Source: a bacterium
Lineage (GTDB): Bacteria > Patescibacteriota > Minisyncoccia > Phycocordibacterales > 2-02-FULL-43-11
Length of the DNA: 6,737 nt
Direction of reading: 5' to 3'
Assembly (NCBI GenBank): GCA_021814895.1
Contig: JAKAHN010000036.1
Location: forward strand, 1-6,737
This document shows positions 1 to 5,066 of the stretch, piece by piece (position 1 is the stretch's first letter; every line of letters begins with the position of its first letter). The translations under genes were made by a program, and so were the position numbers. The notes beneath the pieces were generated by a model. The model saw only the letters and a program-made list of their open reading frames with translations. It was not told where the DNA came from and did no database searches.

Positions 1-38
1 ACTTAAAATTTTTTTAAAAAATAAATAAAAAGTCGGGG

Positions 39-647
39 TTATCTGTGCAAATCTCTGATTATTTTTACCGCTATCCCTCTTATTTCCACTCTTTTTCTAA
101 ATATCGGCTGGAAAACGGGATTTGCCTGCTGCAGTCTTATTCGCCCTTTCTCTTTATAGAATTTTTTAAGAGTGGCCTCGTTATCGTCGATGATCGCCAC
201 AGCGGTATCGCCATTATCGGCCCACTCCTGTTTTTTAATGATTGCGATATCGCCGTCGAATATGCCGTCGCCTATCATTGAATTTCCTTTGACTTTAAGA
301 GCGTAAAGTTCGCCGTTTTGGAAACGTCTGTCTTTAGCTATTTCCACGACGTCTTCCGAAACCTCTATTGCTTCAATCGGCCGACCCGCAGCGATGGTTC
401 CTATAATCGGTATGGCCATAAAATCAACCGTTTTTTTGCCGACCAGTTCGATGCTCCGTGCCACCCCTTTAATTCTTTTGACGAGTCCTTTTTCAATAAG
501 ATTGGAAATGTGCTTGTGGATAGTCGAGGCCGTTGAGACTCCGAACTCGTTCCCAATTTCTGTCAGGGAAGGGGCATAACCGTTTTTTCCCGTGTATTCA
601 CGAATAAAATCGTAAATTTGCTTTTGTTTTTTAGTAAGTGTAGACAT
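39..647 (-). CDS. lexA: LexA repressor, SOS-response regulator and self-cleaving serine peptidase
   Basis: This gene encodes the transcriptional repressor of DNA-damage genes, which is inactivated by RecA-stimulated self-cleavage. It has 202 residues, the same length as E. coli LexA. Residues 1-66 form the winged helix-turn-helix; the recognition helix (STASTIHKHI, residues 38-47) resembles the Gram-positive type more than the E. coli type. The autocleavage site is Ala87-Gly88 in IAAGRP. The S24 peptidase domain follows, with catalytic Ser123 in KGNSM and catalytic Lys161 in EATLKKF, at spacings matching E. coli Ala84-Gly85, Ser119 and Lys156. The ATG at 647 is the family start and lies about 15 nt below a predicted transcription start; no Shine-Dalgarno sequence is present. 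The gene is transcribed divergently from the metal-resistance operon. All key residues are intact, so it should be functional. Confidence 0.97.
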   Translation of the reverse strand: MSTLTKKQKQIYDFIREYTGKNGYAPSLTEIGNEFGVSTASTIHKHISNLIEKGLVKRIKGVARSIELVGKKTVDFMAIPIIGTIAAGRPIEAIEVSEDVVEIAKDRRFQNGELYALKVKGNSMIGDGIFDGDIAIIKKQEWADNGDTAVAIIDDNEATLKKFYKEKGRIRLQQANPVFQPIFRKRVEIRGIAVKIIRDLHR

Positions 648-668
648 AGTTTTGTTTGTTATATTGAT

Positions 669-697
669 ATTATAAACGAAACAAAAACGAAAGGCAA
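669..697 (-). promoter_or_regulatory. Predicted lexA promoter
   Basis: Reading leftward on the minus strand there is a -35 box TTGCCT (697-692), a 17-bp spacer and a perfect -10 box TATAAT (674-669). Transcription would begin near 662, giving a leader of about 15 nt. The spacer carries two copies of AAACGAAA (plus-strand 674-681 and 685-692) exactly 11 bp apart, one helical turn. An imperfect inverted repeat (649-660 against 675-688) flanks the -10 box. Either could be the LexA autoregulatory operator. Neither the E. coli CTGT-N8-ACAG box nor the Bacillus GAAC-N4-GTTC box is present here. Confidence 0.7.
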
Positions 698-756
698 GAA
701 CACAAAGGGGCTATAAGCGGTGGTTGTTTTTTAAAACTTATGTGGATAAATAAATG

Positions 757-785
757 TTGACGATAAATTTTACTAGGTGTATCAT
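757..785 (+). promoter_or_regulatory. Predicted promoter of the CmtR-like regulator / P-type ATPase operon
   Basis: A -35 box TTGACG (757-762) is followed by a 17-bp spacer and a -10 box TATCAT (780-785). Transcription would start near 792, leaving a leader of about 30 nt before the ATG at 822. The -10 box overlaps the left arm of the palindromic operator, so a bound repressor would block RNA polymerase. This is the expected geometry for ArsR/SmtB autoregulation. Confidence 0.7.
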
Positions 786-806
786 ATAAACAAGTGCTTA
801 TATGAT
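781..806. promoter_or_regulatory. Palindromic operator for the ArsR/SmtB-family regulator at 822
   Basis: This is a 26-bp near-perfect inverted repeat with arms ATCATATAA (781-789) and TTATATGAT (798-806), which are exact reverse complements. Inside the 8-bp centre, C791-G796 and A792-T795 also pair, so 22 of 26 positions are symmetric. Size, AT-rich half-sites and overlap with the -10 box and start point match known ArsR/SmtB operators. No other copy was seen in the window, which suggests it serves this operon alone. Confidence 0.8.
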
Positions 807-821
807 TATATAATATAAACT

Positions 822-1145
822 ATGAAATTAAAGAGTAACGACACAATCCAATTAGAATCGAGGTTGTTTAATGGATTTTCCGATCCCTCACGACTAGCAA
901 TCCTAAAAACATTGATTAAAGATAAACAACCTGTAAATGAAATTGTAAAAAAAACTGGTCTATCTCAACCCAATGTCTCAGCTCATTTAAGTTGCCTTAA
1001 AGAATGCCATCTTGTTAAAAGCAAACAGGATGGCAAACAAGTTTTTTACAGCTTAACCAACAAAAACATCGCAAATCTCTTAAAACTTGGGCAAAAAATT
1101 TTAAAAACATCATCGGACAATATTTACAAATGCACAAGATATTAA
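822..1145 (+). CDS. ArsR/SmtB-family metalloregulator, CmtR-like (probable Cd/Pb sensor)
   Basis: This 107-residue winged-helix repressor has the family core: FSDPSRLAIL (19-28), the recognition helix LSQPNVSAHLSCLKEC (47-62) and the wing DGKQVFYSL (70-78). It lacks the CxC metal motif of ArsR/CadC on the alpha-3 helix (PVNEIV instead of LCVCDL). Instead it has Cys58 and Cys62 within the recognition helix and Cys104 near the C-terminus. Mycobacterium tuberculosis CmtR senses Cd(II)/Pb(II) with Cys57, Cys61 and Cys102, so the spacing is almost identical. It heads an operon with genes at 1169, 1594 and 2107 and probably represses it from the palindrome at 781-806. The ATG at 822 is the only sensible start. 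The family is certain; the metal is inferred from cysteine positions. Confidence 0.92.
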   Translation: MKLKSNDTIQLESRLFNGFSDPSRLAILKTLIKDKQPVNEIVKKTGLSQPNVSAHLSCLKECHLVKSKQDGKQVFYSLTNKNIANLLKLGQKILKTSSDNIYKCTRY

Positions 1146-1168
1146 ATTTATAATAAATCACCATAATT

Positions 1169-1597
1169 ATGATTAAAAATAAACAAACGGTTATATTAAT
1201 TGGTTTAGTAATCATTACTATCGGAAGTGCGTTCGGAATGAAAAGCTTGGTAGAAAAATTGAATCAAACTTCTTCCGCCGCTATAACCAGCCAAAAAAAT
1301 TATAACAATGTTGTTGATGTGGAGGGGTTTGCAAAAAATCCATATTCCTATCTAGGCAAGGAAATACAGCTCAAGGGCGTTGTATCTTTTGTGTATCCTG
1401 AAAGTCAAATGATTGTTTTAATAGATAACAAAGAATATGCCAGTTGTGGCGTGGTAACCTGTGCTATTAATCAAATTCCTGTGGCTTATTCTGGTTCAAT
1501 GCCGAATGTAAAAGATTTTGTAATTGCTACAGGAAAAGTATCCCAGAGCAATGACGGTAAGTTGCTAATTAAGGCAACCGAAGTTAAATCACAATGA
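1169..1597 (+). CDS. Membrane-anchored extracytoplasmic protein, probable OB-fold, function unknown
   Basis: This 142-residue protein has one N-terminal hydrophobic segment (about 7-24) after a short Lys-containing start, reading as a signal anchor; no lipobox Cys is visible. A polar linker (25-47) leads to a beta-rich domain (48-140). The phrase NPYSYLGKEIQLKGVV (57-72) and the later VIATGKV (118-124) and LLIKATEV (132-139) strands resemble OB-fold proteins of the tRNA_anti-like kind found outside the cytoplasm. Two cysteines, Cys93 and Cys98 (SCGVVTC), could bind a metal or form a disulfide. The gene follows the regulator by 23 bp and overlaps the next gene by ATGA, so the two are probably translationally coupled. 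A metal-handling role is inferred from context only. I do not recognise a named family. Confidence 0.8.
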   Translation: MIKNKQTVILIGLVIITIGSAFGMKSLVEKLNQTSSAAITSQKNYNNVVDVEGFAKNPYSYLGKEIQLKGVVSFVYPESQMIVLIDNKEYASCGVVTCAINQIPVAYSGSMPNVKDFVIATGKVSQSNDGKLLIKATEVKSQ

Positions 1598-2076
1598 AAA
1601 AGAATATTTACATCCCACTGATTGTTTTTTTCATAGTCTTTTTAAGCCATCTTGTTTATTTTTATTTAAGCAAAACATGGTTTTCTCCATGGGTTACAGT
1701 GGGATCACAAAACGATCTTATTCTAAGAGGCTATTTTGAACAAAAAGATTATTTCATGGGTTTTTCTTATGCCCTAGCGTTAGCCTTTCTCACCTTTTCT
1801 TTCCTGAAGGTTTTGGATCGAAACAAAGGCGGGTATAAAGGGGTCTTTGGAGGGTTGTCACTGGTCACAATTTTATATATCTTTGGTTGTTTTTTAGTCG
1901 GTTGTTGTGGCTCGCCGATGTTGGCCGTTTATCTAGGCTTATTCGGAGCATCTTTCTTGGGATTAACTAAGCCAATAGTTGCTATTCTAACCATCATTTC
2001 CGTTGTGATCGGTTATTTCTGGTTACAGAAAAAAGAAAATTGCCAAAGTTGCGTGGATAATGCTTGTAAAAAATAA
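1594..2076 (+). CDS. Cys-rich multi-pass membrane protein of unknown function (possible metal transporter/chaperone)
   Basis: This 160-residue hydrophobic protein has roughly five membrane segments (about 5-25, 55-73, 85-103, 106-124 and 126-144). A Cys99 and a vicinal pair Cys104-Cys105 lie in the motif GCCGSPMLAVYLGLFGA (103-119). The soluble C-terminal tail ends with Cys150, Cys153 and Cys158. The CCxxP followed by a Gly-Ala helix recalls the mercury transporter MerT, whose first helix carries a CC pair and a similar CCxGP pattern, but overall length and topology differ, so homology is not established. The start codon overlaps the previous stop as ATGA, and the ATPase gene follows after 30 bp. 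Placement between a soft-metal sensor and a metal-efflux ATPase suggests it binds or passes the same metal through its thiols; this is inference. Confidence 0.85.
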   Translation: MKKNIYIPLIVFFIVFLSHLVYFYLSKTWFSPWVTVGSQNDLILRGYFEQKDYFMGFSYALALAFLTFSFLKVLDRNKGGYKGVFGGLSLVTILYIFGCFLVGCCGSPMLAVYLGLFGASFLGLTKPIVAILTIISVVIGYFWLQKKENCQSCVDNACKK

Positions 2077-2106
2077 CTCCGGATTTAATATTTAATAAAT
2101 AAATTT

Positions 2107-4203
2107 ATGAATCAAAAAGAAAATATATTAAAAATCAAGGGCATGGATTGTCCTGACTGTGCCACTGGTATTGAGAAAAAAATAAAGGAATTGCCAGGCG
2201 TAAAGAATTACAGTTTTATGTATTCTTCGGAAAAGCTGGCTTTAAGCTATGATGAAAATGAAATTAATCTTGAAATAATAAAACAAGAAATCCAAAAATT
2301 AGGTTACAAAATAGAGGACGGAGAAAAAAAATACGAAAAAAGAGATTTAGCCAATACTATTATCTTTGCCTTTGTTAGCATTCTGGCCGTCCTTGTTCTT
2401 GTTGAAATTATTTTGGAGCGTTTGGGGATTTTAGAACAAGCATTTTTGGCGGTGCCATACTGGGTTCTTTTAGCTGCGACTTTAGTTGGAGGATATCCGA
2501 TTTTCAAGAATGCTTTCAAAAATTTGATTAATAAATCAGTAACTACCGATTTAATAATGAGCGTTGGCATTGGCGCCGCTGCCTTCGCCCAAGAATTCTC
2601 GGCCGCACTTCTGATTGTATTTTTTGTAAGAATTGCTCATTTTTTAGAAACTTTCACTGTCGATCGTTCACGCCAAGCAATCAAAGAACTTATAAAACTC
2701 TCCCCAAAAACTGCCATCGTCAAAAGAGATCATGCTGAATTTGAAATTCCAATCGGCGAATTGAAAGTCGGCGATATTATTATCATTAAACCGGGCACAA
2801 ATATCCCTACCGACGGCAAGGTTATGAAAGGAACCAGTGCGGTTGATCAATCAGCTATTACCGGAGAATCGCTACCGGTTGAAAAACACATTGGTGGTGA
2901 AGTCTATGCCGGTACAATAAACCAGAGAGGTGTTTTAGAGGTTGAGGTTACCCGTATTGGGGCGGATACCACTTTGGGGAAAATCATCACCTTAGTTGAG
3001 GAGGCGGAAAGTCATAAAGCTCCAGTCCAGAAATTCGCCGATCGCTTTAGTGCGCTCTATTTGCCGTTTGTGATTTTAGTTGCTATTTTAACCTATTTAA
3101 TATCAAGAAATTTATCTGCTACCATAGCCGTTCTGGTGGTAGCTTGCCCCTGTGCCATTGCCTTAGCCACCCCAATGGCTGTAGTCGCCGCTGTCGGACG
3201 GTCTGCTAAGCAAGGTATTTTGATCAAAGGCGGAAAATATCTGGAAATTTTAGCCAAAGCCAATGTAATTTTAGTTGACAAGACCGGCACCTTAACTTTT
3301 GGACAGCCGAAAATAACTGATATTATCCCGCTTGCCGGTCAATCAGAAAAAGAAATTATCGCTTTAGCTGGCTCAATAGAAAAATATTCGGAACATATTT
3401 TATCTAAGGCAGTTTTGGATAAGGCCAAAGACGAGCAAGCTACTCTGATTGATCCTGAAAAATTTAAAGTCGAAGCTGGCATGGGAGTAATCGCCACGAT
3501 TAATCACGAAGACTTTGTTTTAGGAAACAAAAAGTTGCTGGATGAGTACAAAATTGAGATTTCCAAATCAATCTTAGAACAAATAAAAACTTTTGAGGTC
3601 GCAGGAAAAACCGTTTTGATTTTAGCTAAAAAGACTTCTGGAATTTTGGGATTTTTAGCGGTACAGGATGTCATAAGACAGGAAGCAAAAGAAGCGATAA
3701 AGGAATTAAAGCGATTAGGATTTAAGAAAATCATCATGCTTACCGGCGACAATAAACACATTGCCGAGGCGATTGCCAAAGAGCTGGATATCGAATATAG
3801 AGCCGAGCTTTTACCACATGATAAAATTGCTGTCGTGGAAGAGTTGCAAAAACAAAGCTATACGGTGGTGATGGTTGGCGACGGCGTAAATGATGCACCG
3901 GCTTTGACTAAAGCCGATGTCGGTATCGCCATGGGAATTACCGGAACAGATGTCGCCTTAGAGGCGGCGGATATCGCTTTAATGAAAGATGACTGGCGTG
4001 AAGTACCACAAGCTATAAAAATAGCTCGTCGTACTTTTTCAACGATCAAGCAAAATATGGCGTTTGGTATCGGTTTCGATATAATTGGAATCAGTCTAGC
4101 TGCGTTTGGTTTCTTGCCACCAATTCTAGCGGCGGCGGCACAATCTCTCCCTGATGTAGCCGTATTTCTTAACTCGGCTAAGTTGTTAAAAGGGAAAAAA
4201 TAA
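2107..4203 (+). CDS. Heavy-metal-translocating P1B-type ATPase (CadA/ZntA-like, variant membrane metal site)
   Basis: This 698-residue ATP-driven metal efflux pump has all the main domains. An N-terminal heavy-metal-associated domain (about 5-72) has GMDCPDCA with Cys15 and Cys18, the Zn/Cd-type sequence. The actuator motif TGES is at 252-255, and CPC (347-349) lies in the sixth membrane helix. DKTGT has the phosphorylated Asp391; TGDN is at 546-549 and GDGVNDAP at 591-598. Two features are unusual. The nucleotide-binding HP dipeptide reads SEHIL, with His430 kept and Pro replaced by Ile. In the last two helices the E. coli ZntA metal-site Lys and Asp align without gaps to Asp658 and Gln679, with QSLPDVAVFLNS at 679-690. 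Substrate is probably Cd, Pb or Zn, judged from the CmtR-like regulator, but the altered site leaves this open. It is the last gene of the operon. Confidence 0.96.
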   Translation: MNQKENILKIKGMDCPDCATGIEKKIKELPGVKNYSFMYSSEKLALSYDENEINLEIIKQEIQKLGYKIEDGEKKYEKRDLANTIIFAFVSILAVLVLVEIILERLGILEQAFLAVPYWVLLAATLVGGYPIFKNAFKNLINKSVTTDLIMSVGIGAAAFAQEFSAALLIVFFVRIAHFLETFTVDRSRQAIKELIKLSPKTAIVKRDHAEFEIPIGELKVGDIIIIKPGTNIPTDGKVMKGTSAVDQSAITGESLPVEKHIGGEVYAGTINQRGVLEVEVTRIGADTTLGKIITLVEEAESHKAPVQKFADRFSALYLPFVILVAILTYLISRNLSATIAVLVVACPCAIALATPMAVVAAVGRSAKQGILIKGGKYLEILAKANVILVDKTGTLTFGQPKITDIIPLAGQSEKEIIALAGSIEKYSEHILSKAVLDKAKDEQATLIDPEKFKVEAGMGVIATINHEDFVLGNKKLLDEYKIEISKSILEQIKTFEVAGKTVLILAKKTSGILGFLAVQDVIRQEAKEAIKELKRLGFKKIIMLTGDNKHIAEAIAKELDIEYRAELLPHDKIAVVEELQKQSYTVVMVGDGVNDAPALTKADVGIAMGITGTDVALEAADIALMKDDWREVPQAIKIARRTFSTIKQNMAFGIGFDIIGISLAAFGFLPPILAAAAQSLPDVAVFLNSAKLLKGKK

Positions 4204-4300
4204 ATCTTCAAGAATCAAGACAAAAAATGATTCATGGGAAAATTTGGTGTGCTAATAAAAAAGTAATTTATTATTGCGTCTGGTAACATATTTTTTAAAT

Positions 4301-4327
4301 AAAAACTGGTCTAAAAGGCCAGTTTTT
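4301..4327 (+). terminator. Rho-independent terminator after the P-type ATPase operon
   Basis: Arms AAAAACTGG (4301-4309) and CCAGTTTTT (4319-4327) are exact reverse complements. The stem extends inward by T4310-G4318 (wobble), C4311-G4317 and T4312-A4316 to an AAA loop. The T-run at the end of the stem continues into T-rich DNA (4323-4338). It lies 97 bp after the ATPase stop and just before the ars promoter, so it insulates the two operons. The A-run on the left arm could also allow some leftward termination, but nothing is transcribed toward it here. Confidence 0.85.
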
Positions 4328-4344
4328 ATACAATTTTTCAATAC

Positions 4345-4373
4345 TTGATTAATAATTATTAATTTGATAACAT
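4345..4373 (+). promoter_or_regulatory. Predicted promoter of the ars operon
   Basis: A -35 box TTGATT (4345-4350), a 17-bp spacer and a -10 box TAACAT (4368-4373) preceded by TG at 4365-4366 (extended -10) make a plausible sigma-70 promoter. The predicted start near 4380 leaves a leader of under 20 nt before the ATG at 4398. Both palindromes described for this region overlap it. Confidence 0.55.
4348..4363. promoter_or_regulatory. Upstream ArsR operator candidate (ATTAAT-N4-ATTAAT)
   Basis: This is a perfect 16-bp palindrome with ATTAAT at 4348-4353 and 4358-4363. It overlaps the -35 box and part of the spacer of the ars promoter. The same half-site and spacing recur in the palindrome 26 bp downstream, which argues for a real paired operator over chance AT-richness, though the local base composition makes short AT palindromes common. 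Confidence 0.5.
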
Positions 4374-4392
4374 ATTAATATAAATTAATATG
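4371..4392. promoter_or_regulatory. Main ArsR operator candidate of the ars operon
   Basis: This inverted repeat has perfect 9-bp arms CATATTAAT (4371-4379) and ATTAATATG (4384-4392) with a 4-bp centre. It covers the end of the -10 box and the predicted transcription start, six bases before the arsR start codon. It is the expected position for autorepression by the ArsR encoded at 4398. It contains the same ATTAAT-N4-ATTAAT core as the upstream palindrome. Confidence 0.7.
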
Positions 4393-4397
4393 AAATT

Positions 4398-4700
4398 ATG
4401 AAAAATAATAAAAAAGATACATATTTTCTGATTTTAAAAACCTTAGGCGACGTTGTTCGTTTTGATATTGTTTTACTTTTGGCCACGGGGCCTAAATGTG
4501 TTTGCGAAATATTTGAAAAATTAAAATTAAAACAAAGCATTGTTTCCCATCATTTGAAAGTGCTAAAGGAAAGTGATTTAGTTGAAATGAACAGGGACGG
4601 CAAATGGGTTTATTATTCGCTTAATAGAAAAAAAATAGCTAAATTGCAAGAATTTATAGAAAAAATAATTTTTGCAAAGGAAACTAAATCCAAGTGTTAA
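4398..4700 (+). CDS. arsR: ArsR-family arsenite/antimonite-responsive repressor
   Basis: This 100-residue winged-helix repressor carries LKTLGDVVRFDIVLLL (13-28), the metal-binding alpha-3 motif KCVCEIF (33-39), the recognition helix LKLKQSIVSHHLKVLKES (42-59) and the wing DGKWVYYSL (67-75). Cys34 and Cys36 match Cys32 and Cys34 of the LCVCDL motif in E. coli R773 ArsR, which bind As(III)/Sb(III). The third Cys of that motif (E. coli Cys37) is Phe39 here; a lone extra Cys100 ends the protein. The GKWVYY wing also matches E. coli ArsR closely. It leads an operon continuing with the zinc-ribbon gene 32 bp downstream, then arsD and arsA, and should repress from the palindromes before it. The ATG at 4398 was chosen because the ATG at 4390 is out of frame. 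Confidence 0.93.
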   Translation: MKNNKKDTYFLILKTLGDVVRFDIVLLLATGPKCVCEIFEKLKLKQSIVSHHLKVLKESDLVEMNRDGKWVYYSLNRKKIAKLQEFIEKIIFAKETKSKC

Positions 4701-4732
4701 ATTTTTAAATAATAAATAATTTATCAAAAAAT

Positions 4733-5020
4733 ATGCCAACATATAGTTATCAATGTCAAAATTGCGGGAATGTTTTTGACATCGAAGCAACATTGCAAGA
4801 AAAAGAAGAAGGGGGTAAAAAATTTATTTGTCCAAAATGTGGGTCAAAAGAAATTAAACAAAATATCTCTACCCTTGATTTTATAAAAAATCTTGCCGCC
4901 AGCTATAGTTCTGGTGGGTGTTGTGGTGGTGGCAGTGCTGGCAATATAAAATGTCAGCCAAATCAAAATAATTCCAAATGTTGCGGCGATAAAAAGGATA
5001 ATAATGGTTGTTGCGGGTAG
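4733..5020 (+). CDS. FmdB-family zinc-ribbon protein with a Cys-pair-rich tail
   Basis: This 95-residue protein opens with MPTYSYQC, the hallmark of the FmdB/CxxC_CXXC_SSSS family. Its zinc ribbon uses Cys8-x2-Cys11 and Cys33-x2-Cys36. Positions 45-58 link to a Gly/Ser/Asn-rich tail with Cys63-Cys64, Cys74, Cys83-Cys84 and Cys93-Cys94: seven thiols, six of them in vicinal pairs. FmdB proteins were named as putative regulators, and their molecular function is generally unproven. Here the gene sits between arsR and arsD, with gaps of 32 and 46 bp and no terminator, so it is probably induced by arsenic. Vicinal thiols suit As(III), Sb(III) or soft metals, so the tail may act as a small metallothionein-like trap or donor. 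That role is inference; the zinc-ribbon family call is firm. Confidence 0.88.
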   Translation: MPTYSYQCQNCGNVFDIEATLQEKEEGGKKFICPKCGSKEIKQNISTLDFIKNLAASYSSGGCCGGGSAGNIKCQPNQNNSKCCGDKKDNNGCCG

Positions 5021-5066
5021 TTTTATCTCTAGGCTATAAATTTTTTATTAATTAATATCCAATAAT

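Noticed and set aside
1..38. A/T-rich run after lexA as a possible terminator
   Set aside because: The A-run and T-run could pair weakly, but there is no GC-containing stem, and the window edge cuts the region.
45..281. Plus-strand open frame of 78 codons
   Set aside because: It is antisense to the LexA peptidase domain and has no promoter, start context or domain support.
822..1145. Calling the first regulator an arsenic-sensing ArsR
   Set aside because: It lacks the CVC motif on alpha-3; its cysteines match the CmtR arrangement instead.
1594..2076. Naming this gene merT
   Set aside because: Only the short CCxxP helix resembles MerT; length, helix count and the absence of merR/merP/merA nearby do not support the name.
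3858..4211. Minus-strand open frame of 117 codons
   Set aside because: It is antisense to the C-terminal domain of the P-type ATPase, where GDGVNDAP and the final helices prove the plus-strand frame.
4212..4233. Hairpin GAATCA/TGATTC with a 10-nt loop after the ATPase gene
   Set aside because: The stem is only 6 bp, A/T-rich, with no T-run after it; the clear terminator is at 4301-4327.
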